A program made the position numbers and the translations under genes. This document shows positions 34,523-43,685 of a stretch of DNA of 64,000 bases, one piece after another. The notes below the pieces were generated by a model. The model ran no database searches, had not been told where the DNA came from, and was given only the letters and a program-made list of their open reading frames with translations. Position 1 is the stretch's first letter. Every line of letters begins with the position of its first letter. The DNA is taken from NCBI GenBank assembly GCA_910586535.1, contig CAJUHS010000006.1, forward strand, positions 62,001-126,000, in the 5' to 3' direction. The stretch comes from an uncultured Oscillospiraceae bacterium. GTDB taxonomy: Bacteria; Bacillota; Clostridia; Oscillospirales; Ruminococcaceae.

Positions 34523-34808
34523 AGGCAAAGCTCCTTAATATACGGTGATTATAGACAATGATACTAAAATAAAAATATTGAAAAACAGCAAGAAGTTAAA
34601 AACGCTGTAACCTGACATGATTTCTGACATCATATTTTCCTTTTTCATTTTTCCGCTCCGCTGCGTATGCGCCGGCTTCGCTGACAAATATAAAAATTAC
34701 TTCCGTAATTCCCGGACTAATATTTAAAACCGTTGTAAGCTTTATCGGCACATATCCGCATAAAAGCGCGCCAAGGGAAAAACGTCAGAAGATAATATAA
34801 CAGTCCTG

Positions 34809-37496
34809 CTATTCCTCGGAAACTTCCTCCGCACCGGAAACGTCCGCCCCCGGGATTGTGTCGTTGTTTATAAGCTTCCTCTGCGCCCACATCTCCCTCG
34901 TAACAAGCACCGACCGCGGCTTTGAACCCTCGTAGGGACCCACCACGCCAAGCTCCTCAAGCTCGTCCATAACACGCGCCGCGCGGGCGTAGCCAAGCTT
35001 GAGCTTTCTTTGCAGATAGGACACCGAAGCTTGTCCCGCGTCGATAAGGACTTCCACAGCCTGGTCGATAATATCTCCGTCTCCGCTTGGAGCAGAGCCG
35101 CTGTCTCCGTTTAGTTTCTCACCCTTGGGAACAGGCATATTTTTCTCAATTTCCTCAATAATTTCGTTAGAATACTCCACTGTACCGCCGCTCTTGATGA
35201 ACTCAACAACAGCCTCGACTTCCTTTGTGGAGGCGAAGCAGCCCTGTATTCTCACAGGCTTGGGGATACCCTGGGGATAGTACAGCATATCGCCGTGACC
35301 CAAAAGCTTCTCCGCGCCCGCCGTGTCTATTATGGTACGGCTGTCAACCTGGGACGAAACCGTCAGAGCGATTCTGGACGGAATGTTCGCCTTGATAAGT
35401 CCCGTAATAACGTCCACCGTAGGACGCTGGGTTGCGATAATAAGGTGCATACCCGCCGCACGCGCCATTTGTGCAAGACGGCAGATAGAGTCCTCCACCT
35501 CGTTAGCCGCCGCCATCATCAGGTCGGCAAGCTCGTCTATAACTATCACGATTTTCGGTAACGGCTCCACGCCCTCGGTCTCCGCAGCCATTTCGTTGTA
35601 GCCGCCGTGGTCGCGGACGTTATAGTCCGCAAAAAGCTTATAGCGCTTCAGCATCTCCTGCACCGCCCAAGACAGTGCTCCCGCCGCCTTTCGGGGGTCT
35701 GTAACAACGGGGATAAGCAGGTGGGGTATGCCGTCGTACACCTTAAACTCAACCATTTTCGGGTCGATAAGTACAAGCCGTACCTCGTCGGGGGACGCGT
35801 TGTATAGAATACTCATGATTATACTGTTAGTACAAACAGACTTACCCGAACCGGTAGTACCCGCAATGATCAAATGGGGCATTTTGGCAATATCTCCTAT
35901 CATAATGTCGCCGTCGATATTTTTACCCACAACAAAGCTGAGCTTGCTCTTGTTGGCGGCAAACTCGGGACTTTCTATCATCTCGCGGATAGTAACTATA
36001 TCCTTGACCCTGTTGGGGACTTCCACGCCCACAGCCGCCTTACCGGGGATAGGAGCTTCTATGCGGACTCCCGCCGCCGCAAGGTTCAGGGCGATATCGT
36101 CCGCAAGACTGGTTATCTTGGATATCTTGACCCCCGCGCTTGGCTGCAATTCGTATCGCGTAACCGTCGGCCCGCGGTGAATGTCAACGATTCGCGTCTG
36201 TACCCCGAAGCTTTTCAGAGTATCCACAAGGGTGTCGGCGTTGGTTTTCATTTCCGCCTCGGCTTCGGCGGCGTTGGCTTCGTTGTCAACGCTTTTCAGC
36301 AGGTCTATGGGCGGGAACTGATATACGACTATCTCCGAACCCTGCTCGGCTATCTCGTGCTGAATATCCGCCGCCGTGGGTGCGTCGGGCATATCAAGCT
36401 CGTCCTCGGTCTGTATCTTATTGGAAGCAAGTGTGGACTGCTTTTTCGTCTGCTGTACGGTTTTGGGAGCGGGGGCAAAGAGCGTTTTTTTCTTTTCCGG
36501 AACAGCCGCCGCCTTTCTGATTATGTCGTCCAGCTCGCTTGAAGCGTTACTGCTCTTCTCCGCCGCCTCTGCGTCCGCGGCAGACGCAGAGGGTACGACT
36601 ACCGGGTGCTGGGGCAGACTTTGAGCAAACTTTTCCTCCTCGGTAAGCTCTTTTTCCTTTGGCTCGTCCGGTTCAAAGGGAAGTTCTTCCTTCGGCGCGT
36701 TTGGTACGTTCTTTTTGCCCTTTGGCATAGGTATATCAACATTGAAATTCTTTGCCTTTTCCTTGACAACCTCCGTGGGTACGTCTCCGTTGGGCACTTC
36801 CTTTGCGGCTCTTGCGGCCGCTTTCTCCGCTTTCTTTTCCGCGGCTGTTTTCTTGGCTCCAGGAGGGGGAACGAAACCGCTGTTGTCCTCTACGGGGACG
36901 TAGTCCTCCCTTGCGGCGTTTGCAGCAGAAATTCCCCTTTTGATAAGTCTTACTATATCCAGTACGGTCTTGTTGGCAAGTATCATAATAAACACGAACG
37001 TTAGCAGTACGATTATAATTGTAGCACCCGCCTTTTTGAACAGCAGAAGAAGCGGTACTCCCACAAAAACGCTCATAACTCCGCCGCCGCGGAGCTGTTT
37101 TCCCTCGGCGTAAAGGGCGGGGATCATCTCCTCGAAAAGATTTCCCTCCGGCATATCCGCGCTTGAAATTATCCGCGCAAACGCCGACAGCAGAAGTATC
37201 ATGATAAAGCACTGGATAACGCGTCCCTGAACAGTCTGGCGCGACTTATCCATTGCGATCATTACCGAAACGTATATCAGAACAAGCGGCACGACAAACA
37301 CCGACCACCCGAACATTCCCAGAAAAATATTATGTATGCTGCTCCATGCGGACTCGCCCTTTATCAGCGCGAAAGCCAGCATAAGCGCGCCCAGCGCAAA
37401 CAGCACCGCGGACCAGAATACCCTGTCGCCGCTTTCCTGAGCGGCTTGCTTTGTCTGCTTCGATCTTGACGACGCGGTCGTTTTTCTTTCAGCCAC
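34809..37496 (-). CDS. spoIIIE: DNA translocase FtsK/SpoIIIE
   Basis: 895 residues from a GTG after GGGAGG. Four membrane spans fill residues about 25-190, a charged linker runs to about 400, and the motor domain follows with Walker A GTTGSGKS and Walker B VIVIDELADLM. A C-terminal winged-helix gamma domain (about 800-875) ends SYLQRKLKLGYARAARVMDEL. It pumps chromosomal DNA through the closing septum in division or sporulation. Position after tepA, ylzJ and uppP favours the SpoIIIE name, but FtsK cannot be excluded. Confidence 0.96.
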   Translation of the reverse strand: MAERKTTASSRSKQTKQAAQESGDRVFWSAVLFALGALMLAFALIKGESAWSSIHNIFLGMFGWSVFVVPLVLIYVSVMIAMDKSRQTVQGRVIQCFIMILLLSAFARIISSADMPEGNLFEEMIPALYAEGKQLRGGGVMSVFVGVPLLLLFKKAGATIIIVLLTFVFIMILANKTVLDIVRLIKRGISAANAAREDYVPVEDNSGFVPPPGAKKTAAEKKAEKAAARAAKEVPNGDVPTEVVKEKAKNFNVDIPMPKGKKNVPNAPKEELPFEPDEPKEKELTEEEKFAQSLPQHPVVVPSASAADAEAAEKSSNASSELDDIIRKAAAVPEKKKTLFAPAPKTVQQTKKQSTLASNKIQTEDELDMPDAPTAADIQHEIAEQGSEIVVYQFPPIDLLKSVDNEANAAEAEAEMKTNADTLVDTLKSFGVQTRIVDIHRGPTVTRYELQPSAGVKISKITSLADDIALNLAAAGVRIEAPIPGKAAVGVEVPNRVKDIVTIREMIESPEFAANKSKLSFVVGKNIDGDIMIGDIAKMPHLIIAGTTGSGKSVCTNSIIMSILYNASPDEVRLVLIDPKMVEFKVYDGIPHLLIPVVTDPRKAAGALSWAVQEMLKRYKLFADYNVRDHGGYNEMAAETEGVEPLPKIVIVIDELADLMMAAANEVEDSICRLAQMARAAGMHLIIATQRPTVDVITGLIKANIPSRIALTVSSQVDSRTIIDTAGAEKLLGHGDMLYYPQGIPKPVRIQGCFASTKEVEAVVEFIKSGGTVEYSNEIIEEIEKNMPVPKGEKLNGDSGSAPSGDGDIIDQAVEVLIDAGQASVSYLQRKLKLGYARAARVMDELEELGVVGPYEGSKPRSVLVTREMWAQRKLINNDTIPGADVSGAEEVSEE

Positions 37497-37570
37497 TTTT
37501 TCTTCCTCCCGTTTTTTGAGGGACTTGCCTCATTCCTTTTTGCTTTACCTTATGTATTTTAATAACACAT

Positions 37571-38434
37571 TTATCCTATAAGTATTCTTACGCCGTTCAG
37601 CCTTTCGTACAGTCCCAGACCTATAACGGCAGTTCCGAGCGCAAGGGTATACCAGGCGAAAACGTGGAATTTATCGTTTACCACAAGCATTTTTATAAGG
37701 CATATTGCAAAATACCCCGCTATTGCCGATACGGCAAAGCCAACTAAAAGCGGAACAAAATTTGCAGATATCTCCGCAGAAGATGCTTCTCCAAGCTTAA
37801 CGACCGCTCCCGCGAGAATTACCGGAATGCCTAAAATAAAGCTGTATTCCACCGCGTCTTCACGCTTCATTCCCGTGAAAAGCGCCGCCGAGATCGTGGA
37901 ACCCGAACGGGATATTCCAGGCACAAGAGCTATTCCCTGAAACACTCCTATGGTCAGCGCGGCGGGAACGGCAGTCTCCCCTGCCGACCTGCTTCCCTTT
38001 CCGTACTTCATGCTCATAAACAGCAGCGCGGAGGTGTAAAGAAAAGCAACGCCCTCCACAATTATATCAGAGTCGGAGGAAAGCCTTTCAAAGAAATCCC
38101 TGAATATGTAAAATCCGAAAAGGGGAAGTATTGAGACAATGATCATCATTATCATCCTGCGTTCGGGATTCATGGTTTTCCACTTGAACTTCCCCGTGAA
38201 GATATCTTTAAGCATTCTGAACGCTTCAAATATCAGCTTTTTTATCTTATTCCAAAAGGCAATAAAAACCGCGGCAAGCGTTCCCAAATGGAACACTATC
38301 GTCATTGTTACCGCCCCCTCGCCGTCCAGACCGGTAAAGTGCTGGAACAGCGAGAGATGTCCCGAACTGGACACTGGCAGGAACTCAGTAAGTCCCTGCA
38401 ATATCCCCTGTAATATAGCCTCAATAATACTCAT
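37571..38434 (-). CDS. uppP: Undecaprenyl-diphosphatase
   Basis: 287 residues, eight-span membrane protein of the UppP/BacA family. The two motifs that make up the active site are present: LTEFLPVSSSGHL and PGISRSGSTI. It recycles the lipid carrier of cell-wall synthesis by removing one phosphate at the membrane. The start overlaps ylzJ by 14 bases. Confidence 0.97.
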   Translation of the reverse strand: MSIIEAILQGILQGLTEFLPVSSSGHLSLFQHFTGLDGEGAVTMTIVFHLGTLAAVFIAFWNKIKKLIFEAFRMLKDIFTGKFKWKTMNPERRMIMMIIVSILPLFGFYIFRDFFERLSSDSDIIVEGVAFLYTSALLFMSMKYGKGSRSAGETAVPAALTIGVFQGIALVPGISRSGSTISAALFTGMKREDAVEYSFILGIPVILAGAVVKLGEASSAEISANFVPLLVGFAVSAIAGYFAICLIKMLVVNDKFHVFAWYTLALGTAVIGLGLYERLNGVRILIG

Positions 38435-38624
38435 TGCAATTTTCCTCTTTTTGTTTATATTTTGTATAGCCGCTGTTAAGAACAGTTCCGCCCAAAAAGT
38501 CCTGCGGGTTTGTTGACAGAACCGGCTGGCTTCGCTGAGCCGTCACCGTACCCGAAAGCTCTTTAAGCTCCCTGTTTTGGGCGAAAAGCACATCGTACTC
38601 GCCGATAACCGTGTAAAGCGCCAT
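38421..38624 (-). CDS. YlzJ-like protein
   Basis: 67 residues. The start ALYTVIGEYDVLFAQ and its place two bases after the TepA gene match YlzJ of Bacillus, which lies between tepA and spoIIIE. The function is unknown. The end overlaps uppP by 14 bases. Confidence 0.7.
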   Translation of the reverse strand: MALYTVIGEYDVLFAQNRELKELSGTVTAQRSQPVLSTNPQDFLGGTVLNSGYTKYKQKEENCNEYY

Positions 38625-38626
38625 TT

Positions 38627-39388
38627 TCAGGACTCCTCCCCGCTGTCTGGATAACGCTTTTCGCCGGTCTCTATCAGCTCGTAAAGAGCCTCGATAGCGT
38701 CGGAAAGTCCTCCCAAAGAGTCAATAAGCCCCTCCTTGACAGCAGTTTCTCCGTCGATTACCGTACCCATATCCATGGTAAGCTCTCCCGTGTTCATCAT
38801 CAGCTCGCGGAAACGCTCGGGAGCGATCTTGCTGTTCCGCGTAACAAAGCTGACTATCCTGTCCTGCATTTTGTCAAAATAGGACAGAGTCTGCGGTACG
38901 CCCAGTATTGTGCCGCTCATGCGGACAGGATGAATGGTCATGGTCGCGCTGGGTACGATAAAGGATTTTTTGGCGGACACCGCAAGAGGTACGCCGATAG
39001 AATGTCCTCCCCCCAGCACTATTGACACCGTGGGAGTTTTCATTCCCGCGATAAGCTCTGCGATAGCAAGACCGGCTTCAACGTCGCCGCCCACGGTGTT
39101 CAGGATTATCACAAGTCCCTCGATAGAGCGGTCCTGCTCTATCGCCACAAGAGCAGGCATTATGTGCTCGTACTTGGTGGTCTTGTTCTGGGGAGGGAGA
39201 ATATAGTGTCCCTCCACCTGACCTATCACCGTAAGGCAGTGTATAAGGTGCTTGGCATTCTGAGAGACAACCTCTCCGTTTTTTTCAATAAGGTCGGCCT
39301 GGTCGAGCTGCTCCTCGGTTTTGGACTGATTCTCATTATCGTCGTTGTTTTCACAGTTTTTATTGTTATTGCCGCTGTTATTGCGCAT
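38627..39388 (-). CDS. tepA: ClpP-family translocation-enhancing protease TepA (YmfB)
   Basis: 253 residues. The ATG at 39388 follows AAAGGAG by 12 bases; an upstream ATG at 39412 lacks a ribosome site. After an Asn-rich, acidic N-terminal 40 residues, a ClpP-like serine protease fold follows: GLVIILNTVGGDVEAGLAIAE, then GGGHSIGVPLA with the nucleophile Ser, and the His in MTIHPVRMSG. In Bacillus the protein degrades spore proteins and aids secretion. First gene of the tepA-ylzJ-uppP-spoIIIE run. Confidence 0.9.
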   Translation of the reverse strand: MRNNSGNNNKNCENNDDNENQSKTEEQLDQADLIEKNGEVVSQNAKHLIHCLTVIGQVEGHYILPPQNKTTKYEHIMPALVAIEQDRSIEGLVIILNTVGGDVEAGLAIAELIAGMKTPTVSIVLGGGHSIGVPLAVSAKKSFIVPSATMTIHPVRMSGTILGVPQTLSYFDKMQDRIVSFVTRNSKIAPERFRELMMNTGELTMDMGTVIDGETAVKEGLIDSLGGLSDAIEALYELIETGEKRYPDSGEES

Positions 39389-39460
39389 GATCGCAGCCGC
39401 TCCTTTCCGCATTTTTTTACTATTTTACGCAAATGCGGTGCGATTATGCATATATGAAAT

Positions 39461-39489
39461 ATTATAACTCATTTCCTGCAAAAAGTCAA
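39461..39489 (-). promoter_or_regulatory. Promoter of the tepA-ylzJ-uppP run
   Basis: On the minus strand TTGACT, 17 bases, TATAAT. It faces away from the cysteine desulfurase promoter 170 bases further right; the sequence between the two holds no gene. Confidence 0.8.
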
Positions 39490-39658
39490 ATGCCCGCTGA
39501 GTTAAACAAAAATTTAAAATTTCAGCAAACTTTCCCGTCTGCTTATGGCGGCATTCCTTTGTAACGATTCAAGCAAATTTACGTACGGAAGCGGCTCGGC
39601 CTGCGGGAGCTCCCCTCCGCTAAGCATAAATTTGTTTCCGCGAAAGATTTCTCCGCTA

Positions 39659-39687
39659 TTGCCCTGCGGATAAATATGTGCTATAAT
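39659..39687 (+). promoter_or_regulatory. Promoter of the cysteine desulfurase gene
   Basis: TTGCCC, 17 bases, TATAAT, 36 bases before the start codon. Confidence 0.65.
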
Positions 39688-39723
39688 AATCATGTTTATC
39701 CGATATGAAAGGATCTGATATAA

Positions 39724-40863
39724 ATGTCCGTTTATCTTGACAACGCCGCTACTACCCGTCCATGCGAACCTGCGGTATCCGCAGTATTTCAGTGCATGGT
39801 CGAGGATTACGGCAATCCATCCTCGCTGCACAAGCTTGGGCTGGTCGCCGAACAGCGGGTCGAGGAAGCCCGCAAAGCGATAGCAGCCGCTCTCGTATGC
39901 GACCCGCGGTGCATAACCTTTACCTCGGGAGCCACAGAGTGCAACAACACGGCAATATTCGGAGCCGCCGAAAGCTACGGCAGACGAAAGAAAAAAATAA
40001 TTGTTTCCGCCATTGAGCACCCGTCGGTCTCCGAACCGATAAAGTACCTTGAGGAAAAAAAGGGATTTGAGGTCGTCCGCATAAAGCCATCGCGTAACGG
40101 AGAAATTTCCGAGGAGGACTTTATTGCCGCAGTTGACGGGGATACCTTTCTGGTGTCATGTATGCTGGTCAACAATGAGACAGGCTCCATACAGCCTGTG
40201 CGCAAGATATTTTCATATGTAAAGCGTAATTTCCCCGAATGCATCACTCACTGCGACGCGGTTCAGGGTTTTATGAAGATACCCATAAGGTCTTCCGAGC
40301 TTTTTGCGGACATTATAGTCGTTTCAGGACACAAGGTGCACGCCGTAAAAGGAGTCGGAGCAATGTTTGTTAAAAAGGGAATAAGGATACCCCCGATCCT
40401 TATAGGCGGCGGTCAGGAGCAGGGCAAGCGTTCGGGAACCGAATCCGTGCCGCTGATATCCGGTTTCGGAGCTGCCGTGCGCGCTCTGATGCCCGCAATG
40501 CCCGTAGCTCACGAAAACGCAGAAAAGATAACCGCCTATCTTCTGAAAAAGCTTGCAAAGCTTGATTATGTAACGATAAACTCAACGGCTGAGAACCGCT
40601 CTCCCTACATAACCAATTTTTCCGTAGAGGGTATACGCTCCGAAATAATGCTGCACTTTCTTGAAACCCAGAACGTTTACGTATCCAGCGGTTCGGCGTG
40701 CTCAAAGGGAGCGCACAGCTCGGTGCTGACCGCAATGGGTATTCCCGACAGACTTGCCGACTCGGCGATAAGAGTCTCCATCGGACGCACCACCACCATG
40801 GGCGAGATAGACGCGCTCATAAACGCGGTGCAGGAGGGCTACGGAAAACTGGCGAAAAGGTAA
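39724..40863 (+). CDS. Cysteine desulfurase, NifS/IscS family
   Basis: 379 residues. A PLP enzyme that takes sulfur from cysteine for Fe-S clusters or thiolation. Motifs are YLDNAATTRP, GATECNN, the PLP Lys in SGHKVHA and the catalytic loop SSGSACSKGAHSS. No iscU or thiI gene follows, so its sulfur acceptor is not in the window. Single-gene unit with its own promoter and terminator. Confidence 0.94.
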   Translation: MSVYLDNAATTRPCEPAVSAVFQCMVEDYGNPSSLHKLGLVAEQRVEEARKAIAAALVCDPRCITFTSGATECNNTAIFGAAESYGRRKKKIIVSAIEHPSVSEPIKYLEEKKGFEVVRIKPSRNGEISEEDFIAAVDGDTFLVSCMLVNNETGSIQPVRKIFSYVKRNFPECITHCDAVQGFMKIPIRSSELFADIIVVSGHKVHAVKGVGAMFVKKGIRIPPILIGGGQEQGKRSGTESVPLISGFGAAVRALMPAMPVAHENAEKITAYLLKKLAKLDYVTINSTAENRSPYITNFSVEGIRSEIMLHFLETQNVYVSSGSACSKGAHSSVLTAMGIPDRLADSAIRVSIGRTTTMGEIDALINAVQEGYGKLAKR

Positions 40864-40910
40864 AATTTCCGGCGTGTTTCTATAGCTTTCGGCAGACCTT
40901 TCGTATCAAT

Positions 40911-40952
40911 AAAAACCGCAGGGAACGAAAAATCTGTCCCATGCGGTTTTTT
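40911..40952. terminator. Terminator between cysteine desulfurase and CYTH genes
   Basis: AAAAACCGCA with GGGA pairs with TCCC and TGCGGTTTTT; T runs on both strands, so it works in both directions. Confidence 0.9.
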
Positions 40953-40997
40953 ATAGCATAATATTAAAACTGCGGAAAATGCACTGAGCGGAAGCTT

Positions 40998-41684
40998 TTA
41001 TTTCAGCAGCTTTATTCTGTCCATTGAAGCAAAATTCCTGTTTGTGTAGTATTCGTCCTCCGTGACCTCCCTGACAATCTCCAAAAAATCCGGAAACCTG
41101 ACCTCCGCGCTTTCCTCGGGAAGCTCCGCCTCCATAATAGCGTATCCCGTCTCCACGGTGTTCTCAAAAACGTCCAGCTCGAACTTCAGACCGCCGCAGG
41201 GTATCAGATACCTTTTCTTTTTCACCGTGTTGAGAATGGTGCGCTCTTTCAGCCGTTCGTACTCCTCCTCGGTAATGTCCCGCTCGTTTTCTATTCTGGA
41301 CGCCGCGCTGCCCGTCCGCGCCTTTTCGGTGTAGATGAACCTGTCGTCCAGACGGCGTATGCGTCCCTGAAAACCGTTTTCGGGAGCGAGATAAGCCTGC
41401 TCGATAACATGAAACGGAAATTCCCCGATACAGTCGGGTATCTTTACCAGCCAGCGCCTTTCTATCTCCAGCATAAGGAGTTTTCCGTTTCTTGCAGCGA
41501 TAGCTTTGTCGCTGTAAAAATCGTTTCCGGTTATTTCGGCTATAACGTCAAAACCAAAGGTTTCCCCGCCGCTTTCAAGCACCGCGGCGGATTTTTCGTT
41601 TCTGTACAGCTTCACCCTGTAGCCATTGCCGTCCCCAAAGTTTTCGGGCATTTTTATCAGGAATTTCCTGCAATAGTTTTCCAT
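40998..41684 (-). CDS. CYTH-domain protein with extra N-terminal domain
   Basis: 228 residues. The CYTH signature E-I-E-R-R-W-L-V starts near residue 73, and the strand pattern with FIYTEKARTG and KKRYLIPCGGLKFELDVFE follows. CYTH proteins are triphosphate tunnel enzymes (triphosphatases, class IV adenylate cyclases). The usual EIERK(F/W) motif has Arg in place of Lys. The first 70 residues are unlike the family and may be a separate small domain. It lies 11 bases after purB on the same strand. Confidence 0.85.
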   Translation of the reverse strand: MENYCRKFLIKMPENFGDGNGYRVKLYRNEKSAAVLESGGETFGFDVIAEITGNDFYSDKAIAARNGKLLMLEIERRWLVKIPDCIGEFPFHVIEQAYLAPENGFQGRIRRLDDRFIYTEKARTGSAASRIENERDITEEEYERLKERTILNTVKKKRYLIPCGGLKFELDVFENTVETGYAIMEAELPEESAEVRFPDFLEIVREVTEDEYYTNRNFASMDRIKLLK

Positions 41685-41695
41685 ACCGCGCCGCC

Positions 41696-43132
41696 TTACA
41701 CCGACAGCTCGGCAGTCTCGCCCAGTATATCCTTATTGTCTTCGAGGATAGGTTTTATGCAGTCGCGCACAAATTCCTCCACCTGCTGGGAGCTTCTTCC
41801 CGTAAAGTTTTCGGGCTTAAGGATAGCGTTCAGCTCGTCCGCATTAAGACCGAAATCGGGGTCGTTCAGCACAAGCTCGATAAGGTTGTTTTCAAGCCCT
41901 TCCTCCTTGACGTGCTTCCCTGCCTCCATAGCATACTGACGGAGCTTTTCGTGAAGAGCCTGACGGTCTCCGCCCTTTTTGACCGCGTCCATCATAATGT
42001 TTTCGGACGCCATAAAAGGCAGCTCCCGCATGACCCGCTGACGTACAACGTTGGGGTACACCACCAAATCGGCTGTAACGTTAAGCATGATATTGAGTAT
42101 AGCGTCCGCCGCCAGGAATCCCTCGGCAACGGAAATGCGCTTGTTCGCGGAGTCGTCGAGAGTTCTCTCGAACCACTGCGTACCTGCGGTAAAGGCAGGA
42201 TTAAGGGTGTCTATCATAACGTATCTGGCAAGAGCTGTAATTCTTTCGCAGCGCATGGGATTTCTCTTATAAGGCATTGCGGAGGAGCCTATCTGATTCT
42301 TTTCAAATGGTTCTTCCATTTCCTTAAAATTCTGGAGAATACGCATATCGTTTGCAAATTTCATTGCGGACTGAGCGATACCTCCCAAGGTGGAAAGTAT
42401 CTGCGCGTCGGCTTTTCTGGAATAGGTCTGACCGGAAACGGGAACAACCGCGTCGAAGCCCATTTCCTCAGCAATCATTTTTTCAAGCTCCTTTACCTTT
42501 TCGGAGTCGCCGTCGAAAAGCTCCATAAAGGAAGCCTGAGTGCCTGTAGTACCCTTTGACCCCAGCAGCTTCAAAGACGATATTCTGTAATCCAGCTCGT
42601 CAAGGTCCATAAGCAGCTCGTTTGCCCAGAGGGTTGCGCGCTTGCCTACTGTGGTTAGCTGAGCCGGCTGCAAATGGGTATAGGCAAGGCAGGGCATATC
42701 CTTGTACTTTACCGAAAAACCCGAAAGCTGTGCGAGAACGTTTATAAGCTTTCTCCTGACGATTTGCAGAGCGTCACGCATGACGATAACATCGGTATTG
42801 TCGCCCACATAGCAGGAGGTTGCGCCCAGGTGAATTATACCCTTTGAATTCGGACAGGCAAGCCCGTATGCGTAAACATGGGACATAACGTCGTGGCGCA
42901 CAAGCTTTTCACGCTCCTCGGCAGCCTTGTAGTCTATGTCGTCAATATGGGCTTCAAGCTCTTCCACCTGCTTTTGGGTAACCGGCAGACCAAGCTTCAT
43001 TTCGGCGCGGGCAAGAGCGACCCATAGCTTTCTCCATGTGGTGAATTTTTTGTCGGCGGAAAAAACGTACTGCATTTCCCTGCTCGCATAGCGGGTGCAG
43101 AACGGCGATTCATAGCTGTTGTAATCAGACAT
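41696..43132 (-). CDS. purB: Adenylosuccinate lyase
   Basis: 478 residues. Fumarase-superfamily signature SSAMPYKRNP, with the catalytic His region GATSCYVGDNTD and TPVSG-like substrate loop. It acts twice in purine synthesis, on SAICAR and on adenylosuccinate. Not in a purine operon here; its own promoter lies at 43170-43198 and the CYTH gene follows. Confidence 0.96.
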   Translation of the reverse strand: MSDYNSYESPFCTRYASREMQYVFSADKKFTTWRKLWVALARAEMKLGLPVTQKQVEELEAHIDDIDYKAAEEREKLVRHDVMSHVYAYGLACPNSKGIIHLGATSCYVGDNTDVIVMRDALQIVRRKLINVLAQLSGFSVKYKDMPCLAYTHLQPAQLTTVGKRATLWANELLMDLDELDYRISSLKLLGSKGTTGTQASFMELFDGDSEKVKELEKMIAEEMGFDAVVPVSGQTYSRKADAQILSTLGGIAQSAMKFANDMRILQNFKEMEEPFEKNQIGSSAMPYKRNPMRCERITALARYVMIDTLNPAFTAGTQWFERTLDDSANKRISVAEGFLAADAILNIMLNVTADLVVYPNVVRQRVMRELPFMASENIMMDAVKKGGDRQALHEKLRQYAMEAGKHVKEEGLENNLIELVLNDPDFGLNADELNAILKPENFTGRSSQQVEEFVRDCIKPILEDNKDILGETAELSV

Positions 43133-43169
43133 ATCGGTAACTCCTTAAAAATCTTTTTTCTAAGTATTA

Positions 43170-43198
43170 AGTATAGCACATTTTTCCTCGGATTGCAA
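43170..43198 (-). promoter_or_regulatory. Promoter of purB
   Basis: On the minus strand TTGCAA, 17 bases, TATACT. About 40 bases before the start. No purine-type riboswitch is seen in the short leader. Confidence 0.8.
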
Positions 43199-43247
43199 CA
43201 GGTTATTGCGGCAAAAGCCAAATCACGTACGATTTATAAATAAACCG

Positions 43248-43276
43248 TTGACAAATTCTCTGCTGCATGGTAAAAT
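43248..43276 (+). promoter_or_regulatory. Promoter of the BlaI-M56 operon
   Basis: TTGACA, 17 bases, TAAAAT, with an inverted repeat just downstream. Confidence 0.85.
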
Positions 43277-43284
43277 AATAATGT

Positions 43285-43302
43285 GTTCTACTTAAATAGA
43301 AC
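43285..43302. promoter_or_regulatory. Operator-like inverted repeat of the BlaI-type regulator
   Basis: GTTCTA-n6-TAGAAC, perfect 6-base arms, starting nine bases after the -10 box, so it covers the transcription start. BlaI/MecI repressors bind such dyads, usually with TACA/TGTA arms. Confidence 0.7.
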
Positions 43303-43319
43303 TTATGGGGGTAGTATTA

Positions 43320-43673
43320 ATGAAGCTTTTTGATTCGGAATTAAGAGTAATGCAGGTACTGTGGGAAAACGGCGATTCAAGCGCAAAGGACATTGCCGCC
43401 GCTCTGGGAAAACAGATCGGCTGGAGCAAGACCACAACATATACCGTAATAAAAAAATGTATTGACAAGGGCGCTGTGAAACGTGCAGACCCGGGCTTTA
43501 TCTGTCATGCGGAAATATCCCTTGACGAAGCGCGCGAGTATGAAACGGACGAGCTGATAAGCAGAATGTACAACGGCTCCGCGGATATGCTGGCGGCTTC
43601 GCTGCTCAGCTCAGACAGACTGTCAAAGGAAGAGATCGGGCGTCTTAAAGAGCTCGTCAATAAGCTCAGATAA
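43320..43673 (+). CDS. BlaI/MecI-type transcriptional repressor
   Basis: 117 residues from the ATG at 43320, eight bases after GGGGG. A winged helix (ELRVMQVLWENGDSSAKDIA, WSKTTTYTVIKKCIDKG) is followed by a dimerisation helix region (SADMLAASLLSSDRLSKEEI). The family represses beta-lactamase or other genes and is cut on a signal from the M56 membrane peptidase, whose gene follows after 12 bases. The M56 cleavage site in MecI-type proteins is not obvious here. Confidence 0.93.
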   Translation: MKLFDSELRVMQVLWENGDSSAKDIAAALGKQIGWSKTTTYTVIKKCIDKGAVKRADPGFICHAEISLDEAREYETDELISRMYNGSADMLAASLLSSDRLSKEEIGRLKELVNKLR

Positions 43674-43685
43674 AGGAGTTTTATC

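Noticed and set aside
39514..40020. 168-codon minus-strand frame over the cysteine desulfurase start
   Set aside because: It is antisense to the desulfurase and its promoter and has no motif or ribosome site.
43133..43247. Purine riboswitch before purB
   Set aside because: The leader is too short (about 30 bases) after the promoter and has no matching core.
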